Below, in pieces: positions 1 through 10,773 of a DNA stretch of 64,000 nucleotides. Each line of letters opens with the position of its first letter. Within the stretch, counting starts at the first letter, position 1. This stretch comes from Butyrivibrio fibrisolvens 16/4 (GTDB lineage: Bacteria > Bacillota > Clostridia > Lachnospirales > Lachnospiraceae). The notes beneath the pieces were generated by a model. The model was given only the letters and a program-made list of their open reading frames with translations. It was not told where the DNA came from and did no database searches. The stretch covers positions 1,807,906-1,871,905 of the forward strand of contig FP929036.1 in assembly GCA_000209815.1 (NCBI GenBank), given 5' to 3'. The translations under genes were made by a program, and so were the position numbers.

Positions 1-585
1 ATTGATAGATTGAGTTCCAAAAACTAAAATAATAAAAAATAACTGATACTATGGTAGTTATGGCAAAAATAAGAACAAGAATATATAGTCTCTCCAGACC
101 TTCTTTTACCTTTATTAACTGAGAAAAACATTACCAAATGCAACCAGTAGCACATAACACAATACAATAAAAATATTGTAATCCATACAGATGGATGTAA
201 TAACTACAAGATAAAGGCTAAGCGCATTCGAAATACTATTATCAAATACTGTACTGCAAACAATTGGAAGTACTATAAACGGTGCAAAAAAATCTGGTGC
301 AACCATAGCACAAAGGAAAGTAATAATCCATGTAAGTAAGAGAACAAAGGTTATTTTTCCATATGTAATGTAATTAAACTCTGGAAGCGCCCCTTCTAAT
401 CTTTTCCTAATGAGAAGTAAAACAAACATAAAGAAGAAGCACGCATTAATTGCCATTATGCAAATAAATTTATCCATAAGTACCTGATTCATCAAACAGA
501 GTACCGTATTTGCGATAATGAAAATCAGTGCCATTCCAACGGTATATCCTATCCTAATCGAAGAAAACCTATTGGTGTATTTCAT
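1..585 (-). CDS. 7TM-HD (PgpH-like) membrane protein, partial, frameshifted
   Basis: The visible part is almost entirely hydrophobic, with about six or seven membrane helices, and begins [11 protein letters not shown]. The last part of the reading frame stops at 115-117, but the coding pattern continues in another frame as SQLIKVKEGLERLYILVLIF up to the window edge. Adding one A to the A5 run at 124-128 joins the two parts. Its position directly after phoH, overlapping the phoH stop by one base, is the usual place for the 7TM-HD cyclic-di-AMP phosphodiesterase PgpH (YqfF), whose catalytic HD domain would lie beyond the window. The large extracytoplasmic N-terminal domain of PgpH is absent, so this would be a short-form member. 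The assignment rests on synteny and membrane topology; no HD motif is visible. Confidence 0.5.
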
Positions 586-1585
586 TATTCTGCCCTTTTA
601 TTATTTTGTCCTTTTATTTTATTCTCTAGCTTTTTCTCGTGAGTTTCGTATGCATTAACTATCTTTTGTACAAGTGGATGTCTTACAACATCCTTTGAAT
701 CAAGGGTACAAATCTTTATATCATCAATGTTTTTAAGAACCTTCATAGCATCATCGAGACCTGATTTTTGCCCAGTAGGCAAATCCTTCTGAGTCTGATC
801 ACCGGTGATAACTGCTTTAGAACCAAAACCGATTCTTGTAAGGAACATTTTCATCTGTGCAGGTGTTGTATTCTGAGCCTCATCAAGAATTATGAAGGAA
901 TTATCAAGTGTTCTACCACGCATATAAGCAAGTGGTGCAACCTCAATAAGCCCCTTTTCCATGTTTCTCTGAAATGCCTCGGCACCCATAATTTGATATA
1001 AGGCATCATACAAAGGACGAAGATAAGGATCAACCTTGCTCTGTAGATCTCCAGGCAAAAATCCAAGCTTCTCTCCTGCTTCTATTGCAGGACGAGTGAG
1101 AATGATTCTGGAAACCTCTTCATTCTTGAAGGCAGTAATAGCCTTTGCCATAGCAAGATATGTCTTTCCTGTACCTGCAGGACCAACACCAAATACAATC
1201 ATATTATTTGTGATGGCATCAACATATTTTTTCTGTCCTAATGTTTTTGGAGCAACAGGCTTTCCTGTGGTGGTGTGACATATAATCTCGCCTCTGGCTT
1301 CAGAAACATCATGACTTTCTATTTTTCTTTTTCAATTGACATAACGTAATTTACATCCTGTGCTGTAATAATATTTCCTTTTTCTGAAAGAGCCAAAAGC
1401 TCGTCGATGATAATCTTTCCATGTTCAACTCTGTCTTTATCACCTATAAGCTTTATGGCATCATCTCTAAGAATAAAGGAGATATTCATCCCATTTTCAA
1501 TAGACTTAATATTTCTATCAAACTGACCAAAAATATTATCAATATGATCAGAGGGAATACTGATATTTAAAGTAAATTCATCCAT
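585..1585 (-). CDS. phoH: PhoH-family ATPase, frameshifted
   Basis: PhoH/YbeZ-like P-loop ATPase, an RNA-associated protein normally next to pgpH and ybeY. The C-terminal part carries Walker A GPAGTGKT (about residue 135 of the restored protein), [17 protein letters not shown], Walker [13 protein letters not shown] and [11 protein letters not shown]. The N-terminal part (1319-1585) is the KH-like PhoH N-domain, with [12 protein letters not shown] and the [10 protein letters not shown] segment. The two halves are in different frames. Adding one A in the runs at 1322-1332 gives [20 protein letters not shown] followed by [11 protein letters not shown], the normal family linker, and a protein of about 333 residues. 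The ATG at 1585 lies two bases after the pdp stop, which suggests translational coupling. TTG codons slightly upstream are less likely starts. Confidence 0.88.
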
Positions 1586-1586
1586 A

Positions 1587-2891
1587 CTATTCAACAATAT
1601 CTATAATCAAATCCATGTGGTCACATTTCTCAGCAGAAATAACTGTAGCATTTCTAATCATTTCTTCAGCGTGAGCAGCCTTCTTCATATCATTAGCGTG
1701 AATATAGCAAAGAGGCTCACCCTTTTTAATGGTATCTCCAACCTTTTTATTTAATACGATACCAACAGCCATATCGATAACATCATCGAAGGTCTCTCTT
1801 CCGCCGCCTAACGACATAGAAGCAAGGCCAATTGCCTCAGCCTTAATAGCGTGAACATATCCATCTGTCTCAGCATTTACTGGAATGATATGTGCAGCCG
1901 GCTTAAACTTCTTGATGTCCTTTGCGTAGGATGCATCGCCGCCCTGAGCCTGAATAAATTCAACAAACTTTTCGAAAGCCTTTCCAGAAGCAACTGCCTC
2001 TTTCATAAGCTCCTTTGCCTTTGCCTTATCTGTCTCAATACCTGAAAATACAATCATCTGTGAGCCAAGCTCATATACAACTGTCATTAAATCCTCAGGA
2101 CCATTACCATTTAAAGCATCAATGGCCTCAATAACCTCTAAATCATTTCCTACTGCAAAGCCTAAAGGCTCATCCATGTTTGTAAGAACTGCAGCAATTT
2201 TCTTATTAGCGCGCTTTCCAATATCAACCATTGATTTTGCAAGCTCCAAGGCAGATTCCTTGTTTTTCATGAAAGCACCATCGCCAACAGTAACATCAAG
2301 AACGATAGCATCTGTACCAGCAGCAAGCTTCTTAGACATAATAGAACCTGTGATAAGAGAAATCTCATCAACTGTAGCGGTAACATCTCTTAATGCATAA
2401 AGCTTTTTATCTGCAGGTGCAAGATTCTTGGACTGACCAGTAACTGCTATTTTGATATCGTTAACCTGATTAATAAACTCTTCATCTGCAAGCTCAGCAT
2501 TAAATCCAGGAAATGCCTCTAATTTGTCGATAGTACCACCTGTATGTCCAAGTCCTCTACCACTCATCTTAGCAACTGGAACACCAATTGATGCAATGAT
2601 AGGTCCAAGTACAAGTGTAACCTTATCCCCTACACCACCTGTTGAATGCTTGTCGATTTTAACTCCATCAATAGATGATAAATCAAGAATATCGCCTGAA
2701 TCACGCATAGCCATTGTAAGATCATATCTTTCTCTTACATTCATACCATTAAAATAAATAGCCATAAGAAGGGCAGAAATCTGATAATCAGGAATCTCGC
2801 CGTTAGTATAGCCATCGATAATATGATAAATCTCTTCTGTTGAGAGCTCCTGACCTAATTTCTTTTTTTCAATCAAATCATACATTCTCAT
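1587..2891 (-). CDS. pdp: pyrimidine-nucleoside phosphorylase
   Basis: Phosphorolyses uridine, thymidine and deoxyuridine to the free base and (deoxy)ribose-1-phosphate in pyrimidine salvage. The 434-residue length is normal. The family signature is intact: KHSTGGVGDKVTL (phosphate and pyrimidine binding), SGRGLGHTGGTIDKLE, and the SLITGSIMSKKLAAG segment, followed by the C-terminal domain with GGGRE and KKGEPLCYIHAN. It could equally be named DeoA, but the low-GC lineage and sequence style favour Pdp. It sits between rlmH and phoH with a 20-bp gap upstream. A purine-rich AGAGGT ribosome-binding site precedes the ATG at 2891; a second ATG two codons later is also possible. Confidence 0.93.
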   Translation of the reverse strand: MRMYDLIEKKKLGQELSTEEIYHIIDGYTNGEIPDYQISALLMAIYFNGMNVRERYDLTMAMRDSGDILDLSSIDGVKIDKHSTGGVGDKVTLVLGPIIASIGVPVAKMSGRGLGHTGGTIDKLEAFPGFNAELADEEFINQVNDIKIAVTGQSKNLAPADKKLYALRDVTATVDEISLITGSIMSKKLAAGTDAIVLDVTVGDGAFMKNKESALELAKSMVDIGKRANKKIAAVLTNMDEPLGFAVGNDLEVIEAIDALNGNGPEDLMTVVYELGSQMIVFSGIETDKAKAKELMKEAVASGKAFEKFVEFIQAQGGDASYAKDIKKFKPAAHIIPVNAETDGYVHAIKAEAIGLASMSLGGGRETFDDVIDMAVGIVLNKKVGDTIKKGEPLCYIHANDMKKAAHAEEMIRNATVISAEKCDHMDLIIDIVE

Positions 2892-2911
2892 AATAAAATA
2901 CCTCTTAAAAA

Positions 2912-3391
2912 TTATTTATGATAAGGCTCGTTTTTCATAATACGCATAGCCCTATATATTTGCTCTGATAAAATAACTCTCATAAGCTGATGAGGAAATG
3001 TCATCTTGGAAAAAGAAATTTGAAAATCCGAACATTTAAGGATTGTGTCAGATAACCCTAAAGAACCTCCAATAACGAATACAAGTGAGCTCTTCCCCTG
3101 AATTCCTAAGTCCTCAATAAATCTGGAAAAGACAACGGAATCCATCTGTTTTCCAAGGATTGCAAGAGCAATCACATAATCTCTATCGCTTATGTGTTTA
3201 AGTAAACGTTCTCCCTCCTTGTCCTTTACTATGGCTATCTCGTTATCGGATGCATTTTCTGAAGTTTTCTCATCCGGCACCTCAACAACACTTACAGAAC
3301 AATATTTTGAAAGACGTTTTACATATTCATCTATAGCATCTCTATAGAATTTTTCTTTGATTTTTCCTACACAAAGAATCTTGATATTCAT
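2912..3391 (-). CDS. rlmH: 23S rRNA pseudouridine-1915 N3-methyltransferase
   Basis: SPOUT-class methyltransferase that modifies pseudouridine 1915 in helix 69 of 23S rRNA. I start it at the ATG at 3391 (MNIKILCVGKIKEKFYRDAI), giving 159 residues, the usual family size. An upstream in-frame extension of 15 residues to 3436 has no family counterpart. The C-terminal trefoil-knot signature is clear: FVIGGSLGLSD, then FSKMTFPHQLMRVILSEQIY and a YHK end. No strong Shine-Dalgarno is visible before either start. A good terminator hairpin upstream (3496-3527) separates it from the next gene, so it has its own promoter, probably within 3392-3495. Confidence 0.93.
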   Translation of the reverse strand: MNIKILCVGKIKEKFYRDAIDEYVKRLSKYCSVSVVEVPDEKTSENASDNEIAIVKDKEGERLLKHISDRDYVIALAILGKQMDSVVFSRFIEDLGIQGKSSLVFVIGGSLGLSDTILKCSDFQISFSKMTFPHQLMRVILSEQIYRAMRIMKNEPYHK

Positions 3392-3495
3392 GTATTTCAT
3401 TTTAGAACATTTAGTGTGAATTAACAATAGAATCACATAGATTTAGTGGTTTTAATTAGCTTTAGTTTTTACCAAAATCCCCTAAAAATAGACAA

Positions 3496-3527
3496 AAAAA
3501 GACACGCCTGCGGTGACGTGTCTTTTT
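3496..3527 (-). terminator. Rho-independent terminator after zinc-ribbon gene
   Basis: Perfect 11-bp stem (AAAAAGACACG pairing with CGTGTCTTTTT) around a 10-base loop, flanked by A on the left and T on the right, so it can work in either direction. It closes the leftward unit ending with the gene at 3633. The rest of the 3392-3632 gap is AT-rich, with no gene I can support. Confidence 0.8.
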
Positions 3528-3632
3528 AAAGGGAGAATAATGTTATGAAAAATGTATCTCTTTACGAGATAGGCTTATATTACTAATAATTTATGAATAA
3601 ATAAAGTGTTATTTGTGAAAAAAACGTGAACT

Positions 3633-4787
3633 TTATTGAGGATTATAAATATAATCCCCATGATAAATAGGGCTGTTGTTCCCCTTACCATCAATAATCA
3701 CTACAGACAAAACACTTGACCCTTTTAGGATTGGGAAAGGCTGTGTGTATAATGTTCCAGATGCAGATGGATCTGTACCATCCCAAGTATAATATGCCTT
3801 GCATCCTTCTGGAACTGTTATAGTAATATATTCCTGCTGGGTGTATGTACCTGCTGAAGGACTAACAACAGGTGTCTCTAAAGCTTTATAGGTAATATTG
3901 TATACCTCAGTAACTACTTCTGAATATTCTCCCGCTGAATTAAGTGATACTGCTTTAACTTCTGTGGTTCCCTCTTTCAAAATAATAGGTTTAGAAAAAA
4001 GCTTTCCTGATATAGTAGGATTTTTTCCATTAAGGGTATAAAAAATCTGATTGCCATCGGAATTAGACAAGGTAAGCACCACATCCTCTTCATAGTCACC
4101 ACCTGCCTCACTAAACTCAGGTGGATTGATAACATAATCACTAAACAGCTGTAAAATATCATCATTTGGAGCTGTTTCACGAAGGGCATAAATACTATCT
4201 AAATCCCCCAGGGCATAATATGACTCCAACAAATAGGAATAAATTTTTTTATTTGCAGGGTCAAAGGTAAGTGCTTTATTCAAAAACTCTATAGCATTTT
4301 CATACTCTTTAACCTTTAAATACATTCTTCCAAGGCCATAAATCGCCTCAAAAGAAGAATCATCTAAATTATATGCCTCTTCGTAAAAGCCTAATGCCTT
4401 GGCAAATTGCTCCTCAGATTCAGCATAAACTGCCTTATTCATAAGATTGTCATAGGAATGACTACCAAGTAAAGGAATGATGATAATCAATCCTAGGATT
4501 ACTATACCAACAAAAACTCCAAGCTTTTTAATTAAATCTATTTGTTTTGTACTTGATGCTGTTGTAGAGGATTTCTTTTCAGTCTGCTTAGTGGAAGCCT
4601 TTGCTACCGGCTTGTATACACCAGTAGCAAAGCGATTATCCTTAGCTTTATCCTTATCTTCCACCACTCTTGAAAGAAGCTCTTCTTCTAAAACATCATA
4701 ATTAGGCACAAGCTGAATAGACTCCCCACATTTTGGGCAGTACAAGAATCCCGATTCAATTTCAGCTCCGCATTTTTTACAAATCAT
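3633..4787 (-). CDS. zinc-ribbon / TPR membrane protein with chitobiase-type C-terminal domains
   Basis: Unnamed multi-domain protein of 384 residues. A zinc ribbon opens the protein (C3, C6, C17, C20), followed by a charged Ser/Thr/Lys linker, one membrane helix at about 88-107, then tetratricopeptide repeats at about 112-205 (EAIYGLGRMYLKVKEYENAI). Two beta-sandwich repeats of the chitobiase/beta-hexosaminidase C-terminal type follow at about 222-300 and 305-380, with the hallmark IFYTLNGKNPTISG and AYYTWDGTDPSASG sequences. The ribbon should be cytoplasmic and the TPR plus sandwiches outside. The function is unknown; the architecture suggests assembly or surface scaffolding more than catalysis. 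It lies one base upstream of the fhs stop and ends at a strong terminator. Confidence 0.75.
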   Translation of the reverse strand: MICKKCGAEIESGFLYCPKCGESIQLVPNYDVLEEELLSRVVEDKDKAKDNRFATGVYKPVAKASTKQTEKKSSTTASSTKQIDLIKKLGVFVGIVILGLIIIIPLLGSHSYDNLMNKAVYAESEEQFAKALGFYEEAYNLDDSSFEAIYGLGRMYLKVKEYENAIEFLNKALTFDPANKKIYSYLLESYYALGDLDSIYALRETAPNDDILQLFSDYVINPPEFSEAGGDYEEDVVLTLSNSDGNQIFYTLNGKNPTISGKLFSKPIILKEGTTEVKAVSLNSAGEYSEVVTEVYNITYKALETPVVSPSAGTYTQQEYITITVPEGCKAYYTWDGTDPSASGTLYTQPFPILKGSSVLSVVIIDGKGNNSPIYHGDYIYNPQ

Positions 4788-4788
4788 T

Positions 4789-6459
4789 TTAGAAAAGTCC
4801 TGTAATTACTCCATCGTCTGTAACGTCGATATTATTTGCAGCAGGCTGCTTTGGAAGTCCTGGCATGGTCATTATGCTACCAGTAACTGCAACAACAAAT
4901 CCTGCACCAGCGGAAGCGTAAACCTCTCTTACATTAACTGTAAAGCCTTCTGGTCTACCAAGCTTGCTGGCATCATCAGAAAGAGAATACTGAGTCTTAG
5001 CCATACATACAGGGAAATCACCCATTCCAAGCTCTTCTATCCTCTTAAGTTCCTTTTCAGCTGCTGGAGAATATGTTACATCGTCTGCGCCATAAATCTC
5101 TGTAGCAACTGTCTTAATCTTATCCTTTAATGATAAAGAATCCTCATAAAGTGGCTTGAAATTGCTTTCCTTATTTTCAAGAACATAAAGCACCTTCTTA
5201 GCAAGCTCTACGCCGCCTTCGCCACCTTTTTCCCAAACTTCTGAAAGTGCAAATTCGCATCCTCTTTCCTGACAGAAGTTTCTAACAAAATTTGTCTCAG
5301 CCTGAGTATCAGTAACAAAAGAATTAAGTGTAACAACAACAGGTACACCATACTTTTGTAAGTTTTCAATATGCTTTTCAAGGTTTACAATACCCTTCTT
5401 TAAAGCATCAAGATTTTCTGTGGTAAGCTCTGCCTTTGGAACTCCACCATTATATTTAAGAGCACGTACAGTTGCCACAAGAACAACGGCATCTGGCTTA
5501 AGACCTGCCATTCTACACTTGATATCAAAGAATTTCTCTGCACCAAGATCTGCTCCGAAACCAGCCTCTGTAATAGTAATATCAGCAAGCTTCATAGCAG
5601 CCTTTGTAGCACGAACTGAATTACAACCGTGTGCAATGTTAGCAAAAGGTCCGCCGTGAACAATTGCAGGTGTGTGCTCAAGTGTTTGTATAAGATTTGG
5701 CTTTAAGGCATCCTTTAAAAGAGCTGCCATAGCACCTGTAGCCTGTAAATCATCAGCTGTGATTGGCTTGCCATCAAAAGAATAAGCAACAATAATTCTT
5801 CCAAGTCTCTTCTTTAAATCATGCATATCATCTGCAAGACAAAGAATTGCCATGATTTCTGATGCTACAGTGATAACGAAGTGATCCTCACGAACCATTC
5901 CATCCATCTTTGAACCAAGTCCTACAACTATATTTCTAAGAGCTCTGTCATTCATATCCAGACATCTCTTCCACACAATCTGACGTGGGTCAATTCCAAG
6001 TGTATTTCCCTGCTGAATGTGATTATCAAGCATTGCTGCAAGCAGATTATTAGCTGATGTAATAGCGTGGAAATCACCAGTAAAATGAAGATTAAGATCC
6101 TCCATAGGAACTACCTGAGCGTAGCCACCGCCAGCTGCTCCGCCCTTGATACCAAAACAAGGTCCTAAAGATGGCTCTCTAAGAGCGAGACAAGCCTTCT
6201 TTCCTAGAACACCCATTGCCTGGCCCAGACCAACTGATGTAGTAGTTTTTCCTTCACCAGCAGGTGTTGGATTGATAGCAGTTACAAGAACAAGCTTACC
6301 GTCCTTGTTGCTTTCAATTTTGCTTAACAGTTCATCAGAGAACTTAGCCTTATATTTGCCATAAAGCTCAAGGTCATCCTCCATAATATTTAAGGATGAA
6401 GCAACCTCCTTAATATGAACCATTTTTGCTTCCTGTGCGATTTGAATGTCTGACTTCAT
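4789..6459 (-). CDS. fhs: formate--tetrahydrofolate ligase
   Basis: ATP-dependent synthesis of 10-formyl-tetrahydrofolate from formate, feeding purine and one-carbon metabolism. Starting at 6459 ([16 protein letters not shown]) gives 556 residues, the canonical size. That ATG has AAAGGGAG about 8 bases upstream, whereas the upstream ATG at 6483 overlaps the ftsK end and lacks one. Key motifs are the P-loop [58 protein letters not shown] and the C-terminal [11 protein letters not shown]. It forms a compact unit between ftsK and the zinc-ribbon gene. Confidence 0.96.
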   Translation of the reverse strand: MKSDIQIAQEAKMVHIKEVASSLNIMEDDLELYGKYKAKFSDELLSKIESNKDGKLVLVTAINPTPAGEGKTTTSVGLGQAMGVLGKKACLALREPSLGPCFGIKGGAAGGGYAQVVPMEDLNLHFTGDFHAITSANNLLAAMLDNHIQQGNTLGIDPRQIVWKRCLDMNDRALRNIVVGLGSKMDGMVREDHFVITVASEIMAILCLADDMHDLKKRLGRIIVAYSFDGKPITADDLQATGAMAALLKDALKPNLIQTLEHTPAIVHGGPFANIAHGCNSVRATKAAMKLADITITEAGFGADLGAEKFFDIKCRMAGLKPDAVVLVATVRALKYNGGVPKAELTTENLDALKKGIVNLEKHIENLQKYGVPVVVTLNSFVTDTQAETNFVRNFCQERGCEFALSEVWEKGGEGGVELAKKVLYVLENKESNFKPLYEDSLSLKDKIKTVATEIYGADDVTYSPAAEKELKRIEELGMGDFPVCMAKTQYSLSDDASKLGRPEGFTVNVREVYASAGAGFVVAVTGSIMTMPGLPKQPAANNIDVTDDGVITGLF

Positions 6460-6475
6460 TTCCAAACTCCCTTTA

Positions 6476-9195
6476 CTATGCATTTATTAGTTCTTCAAAC
6501 TCTGATATTGCCATTCGAATTTCTCTAGGCTTTGTGCCCATTTCAGGACCTACAACACCCGCCTCAGCAAGCTGATCCATGATACGAGCCGCTCTATTAA
6601 AGCCAATCCTGAAATTTCTTTGCAGGTAGCCAATAGAACCCTTTTGATTTTCTATAACAAGACGTCCTGCCTCAGCAAACAATGGATCCCTGGAATTATC
6701 CGGTTCACCTGAAATGCTTACCGAGCCTGAACTTGTCTCAGAGTTTTGAATTTGAGCTTCGATTTCCGAATTATCGTCTGCAGGCTCATTGTTGTTCTTA
6801 AGGAAATCAACAACAGCACTGACTTCATCATCACTTACAAATGCACCCTGAATTCTAACTGGTTTAGATAGATTCTGAGGGTAATAAAGCATATCACCAT
6901 TTCCTAATAGATCCTCTGCGCCGTTCATATCAAGAATAACTCTTGAATCATTTCCGCTGGATACTGAAAAGGCAATTCTTGATGGAACATTTGCCTTGAT
7001 TAGACCTGTAATAACATTAACTGTAGGCTTCTGAGTGGCAATTATCAAATGAATACCTGCAGCACGGGCAAGCTGAGCAAGACGAACGATTGAATCCTCA
7101 ACATCTGCAGCAGCAACCATCATAAGATCCGCTACCTCATCAAGGATAATTACAATCTTTGGAATCTTGTCGCGTTTTGCCTCTGGAACCTCATCAGGCA
7201 ATGTATTCGTCTCAACCTTTTCATTGAAGCCTTCGATATTTCTAACTCCTGCAAGGGCAAGAAGTTCATAACGATCTGTCATCTCCTTAACTGCCCAATG
7301 AAGGGCACCGGCGGCCTTTTTAGGATCTGTAATAACAGGAAGTAACAGATGTGGAATACCATTGTATACTGATAACTCTACCATCTTTGGGTCAACCATT
7401 ATCATCTTAACCTCATCCGGGCTGGCATGATAAAGCATACTCATGATGATGGTGTTGATGCAGACAGACTTACCCGAACCTGTAGCACCAGCAATAAGAA
7501 GGTGAGGCATCTTTTCGATATTTCCAACAATAACACTGCCTGCAATATCTTTACCTACACAGAAAGCAATCTTTGATTTATCTTCCTTGAATTTCTTAGT
7601 AGATACAAGCTCCTTGAAGGCAACCATTGATTTAACCTTATTAGGTACCTCGATTCCAATAGCAGATTTACCAGGAATAGGTGCTTCTATACGAACATCA
7701 GTAACAGCAAGGCTAAGCTTAATATCATCTGCAAGATTAACAACCTTTGATACACGTGTACCAACAGCAATTTCCAGCTCATATCTGGTAACAGACGGAC
7801 CTAAAGTAACCTCTGTAACCTTGGCCTGAACACCAAAACTACTGAGAGCTGTTTCAAGCTTGTTTGCCATTTCAGCAAGATATTCTTTTGAATCTCCACC
7901 ATTTTTCTTTGCATCCTTAAGCAAAGTAAGCGGTGGGAACTTGTATGGCTTTTTAGGCTTTTGTTTATCTGCATCAATAGATGCTCGAAGTGTTTCAGAT
8001 GAATTCTCTATTTCATCAGCTGAAGACATAGATGGCTTTGCAGTGCGTGTAACTTCTGGCTCTGTCTTTGCATTTGCCTCCATCTCCTCCATAAGAGCTG
8101 CGCCCTTAAATGAAATACTGCTTGTTTTAGGAAGCACTGGCTCTGGTACAACAGGAGCTGCCACCGGAGTAGCCACTGGAATATCATCAGCAGGGGCCAC
8201 TGTTTCCTTAAATGCATGTGCACTCTTAGATTTTCTATCACCAGATTTAAGACGATGTCTGCTAGTCTTAGTGATTTCCATATCCTCTTCCCCAGCAGCC
8301 ATATTAAAGCGTATTTCGTTAACATCTTCTGTTGGTGCAGTGGAAGTAGCCATATTAGGCATAAGTGTAGTATCTGAAGTGACACCAGAATACTTTCTAT
8401 CTCTGCGATTTCCGTCATTTTGCATTCTCTGCTGACGTTCTAATTCTTTTCTTTTTCAATTTTATCTATAATAGCCTGTCTGTCAGAATTAAATCTTGTT
8501 TGATTAGCTTCTCTTTCCATAAGCTGACGCTCTCTGCGGGCACGTCTCTTCTCTGCCGCTCTGTCAGCGTGATATCTGGAAGATTTCTGAACTTTATCAA
8601 AGGCAAATCTCTCGATGATAATGATAGTACATACAATCATAGCTATAAGAACTATGAGATAGGCTCCTAAAAGCCCAAAGCTGTCATTGATACCAAAAAC
8701 AATACTGCCGCCAACAAGACCACCTCCGTAGTGTCTTTCCTTGGCGAATGAAAAAGCTTCCAACGGAACAAGAATGTTTTGTCCGTTGATAATCAATTCA
8801 ACAAATGCACTGCCAAAAATAAGCAGAACAAAACCAGCTACAACCTTGGCAATTGCAACTTTATTTCCGTAATTTGAAATTATAAAAAATGCTGAAAAAG
8901 CTACCATGAATGGCAGGACATACTGAATAATGCCAAATACTCCAAATAAGAAATCAGCAACGGCATTACCAGCCACTCCACCTATTCCAAAGTTACTAAT
9001 GCAAAGTAAAATACATAAAGCCAATGAAGACCAAAGAATAATCTCCTTGGAAGAATCCTCAAAAAATGGATCTTCAAACTCAACTTCATCCTTTACCCTT
9101 TTAGTAGTCTTTTTCTTAGTGGAAGCTCTCTTAGCAGAGCTGCCTGACCTGGTATTAGATTTTTTCCTAGAATTATTCTTCCCTTTTGTTGCCAA
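6476..9195 (-). CDS. ftsK: DNA translocase FtsK/SpoIIIE, frameshifted
   Basis: Double-stranded DNA pump for chromosome segregation at the septum. The N-terminal part (8440-9195) starts with a basic Lys/Ser/Arg-rich segment and four membrane helices. The C-terminal part carries the RecA-like motor: Walker [16 protein letters not shown], Walker [14 protein letters not shown] and [20 protein letters not shown], then the gamma winged-helix ([20 protein letters not shown]) that reads polar KOPS/SRS sites. The parts are in different frames. One extra A in the runs at 8447-8456 gives [19 protein letters not shown], yielding about 906 residues. The start is TTG at 9195, supported by GAGG seven bases upstream. 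Confidence 0.92.
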
Positions 9196-9258
9196 ATTAA
9201 AACCTCATTACATTATTCTTCATTACTAAATAATTTTTAGAATAATTACAAATCATCA

Positions 9259-9287
9259 AAAAGAGAATAGATAAACTATTCTCTTTT
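9259..9287 (-). terminator. terminator after glgA
   Basis: A perfect 12-bp stem (AAAAGAGAATAG with CTATTCTCTTTT) and 5-base loop immediately downstream of the glgA stop. In the leftward direction the stem ends in a T-rich tract. It insulates glgA from ftsK. Confidence 0.85.
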
Positions 9288-9302
9288 CAAGCATTTGATT
9301 TA

Positions 9303-10751
9303 TTAACCAATTAAATAGTTATAAATATTTTCGTATTTTTCCTTTTGTACAGACCAAGAATAATTTTTGCTTAAGCCACGTTCCACCATTTTGTTCCACT
9401 GTGCCTTCTTATCAAAAAAGATATATTTGCTGTAATTTACAGTATTGAGAAGCTCGTCTCCATTATAATTTGCAAATGAGAAACCGTCTCCAGTCTTCAT
9501 GTACTCATTATAAGCCTCTACTGTATCTTTTAAACCACCAGTCTCGCGAACGATAGGTACAGTGCCATATCTAAATGAAATAAGCTGTGTCAAACCGCAA
9601 GGCTCGAAGCGTGATGGCATTAAAAACGCATCAGCTGCAGCATATAATCTGTGAGCCATAGCATCATCATAACTGATATTAGCTGAAATCTTTTCCGGAT
9701 ATTTCCATGCATAATGTCTAAACATATTCTCATATTTAGACTCACCAGTTCCAATGACTACAAGCTGAGTGAAGTCATCAACAATACCTTCGATGCAGTA
9801 ATTAATAAGATCTAATCCCTTTTGATCTGTAAGTCTTGAAATAAGACCTATCATATATTTCTTAGGATCAACATCAAGTCCCAGTTCCTGCTGGAGCTTT
9901 GTTTTGTTGATTTTCTTATTCTTTCTGAATGTAGAAATATCGTAATTTTTATAAATCTTTTTATCAGTAGCTGGATTATAAATGCTATTATCGATACCAT
10001 TTACGATACCCTGCATATCATAATGACGTGCACGAAGCAGTCCATCTAATCCTTCTCCATAGTATGGAGTCTGGATTTCATCGCAGTAATTAGCTGAAAC
10101 CGTAGTAATGTAATCTGCGTATACAAGACCACCCTTAAGCATATTTCCACATTTCTTATATTCCAATTTATCCGGTGTAAATAAATCCACTGGAAGGCCA
10201 GAAATACCTGAAACGGTCTTGGTATCCCACATGCCCTGGAATTTAAGATTGTGAATTGTCATAACAGACTTCATTCCCCAGAAGAACTGGTCTCCCTGGA
10301 AATCAGTCTTTAAATATACTGGAATAAAGCCAGTCTGCCAGTCATGACAGTGAATAAGATTAGGCTGAAAACCAATAAGCGGAAGCATAGAAAGTACAGC
10401 CTTATCAAAGAAAATAAACTTTTCAAGGTCCCATCTATCCTCGGAATAAGGATAGAAACAATCGAAATAATCGTGATTGTCTATAAAGTAAAAAGTAACA
10501 CCATCTAATTCATACTCAAAAACACCAACGTATCTGGTACCTACAAGTGGCCCCATGTTCATCTGAAAGCTTGTAAGATATTTGAAATCCTTTTTGTATT
10601 TCTCAGGAATAAATGTGTAGTATGGTAAAACCACTCTAACATCGAAATAATCCTTACAAAACTCCTTTGGCAATGCTCCGCATACATCTGCCAAACCACC
10701 TGTCTTTACGAAAGGTACACACTCACTTGATGCAAACAAAATTTTGTTCAT
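9303..10751 (-). CDS. glgA: glycogen synthase (ADP-glucose)
   Basis: GT5 glycosyltransferase that transfers glucose from ADP-glucose to the growing alpha-1,4-glucan. It has 482 residues with the N-terminal MNKILFASSECVPFVKTGGLADVCGALP (the KTGGL ADP-glucose loop), HCHDWQTGFIPVYL, and the C-terminal GLISRLTDQKGLDL and PSRFEPCGLTQLISFRYGTVPI motifs. No other glg gene is adjacent, so glycogen genes are dispersed in this genome. It is separated from ftsK by a strong terminator and lies 22 bp from yebC, with which it may be co-transcribed. Confidence 0.96.
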   Translation of the reverse strand: MNKILFASSECVPFVKTGGLADVCGALPKEFCKDYFDVRVVLPYYTFIPEKYKKDFKYLTSFQMNMGPLVGTRYVGVFEYELDGVTFYFIDNHDYFDCFYPYSEDRWDLEKFIFFDKAVLSMLPLIGFQPNLIHCHDWQTGFIPVYLKTDFQGDQFFWGMKSVMTIHNLKFQGMWDTKTVSGISGLPVDLFTPDKLEYKKCGNMLKGGLVYADYITTVSANYCDEIQTPYYGEGLDGLLRARHYDMQGIVNGIDNSIYNPATDKKIYKNYDISTFRKNKKINKTKLQQELGLDVDPKKYMIGLISRLTDQKGLDLINYCIEGIVDDFTQLVVIGTGESKYENMFRHYAWKYPEKISANISYDDAMAHRLYAAADAFLMPSRFEPCGLTQLISFRYGTVPIVRETGGLKDTVEAYNEYMKTGDGFSFANYNGDELLNTVNYSKYIFFDKKAQWNKMVERGLSKNYSWSVQKEKYENIYNYLIG

Positions 10752-10773
10752 TTATTCAACCCCGCAATAATTT

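Noticed and set aside
3545-3586. A 13-codon plus-strand frame (MKNVSLYEIGLYY) preceded by GGGAG
   Set aside because: Too short, directly after a terminator, no homology or promoter seen.
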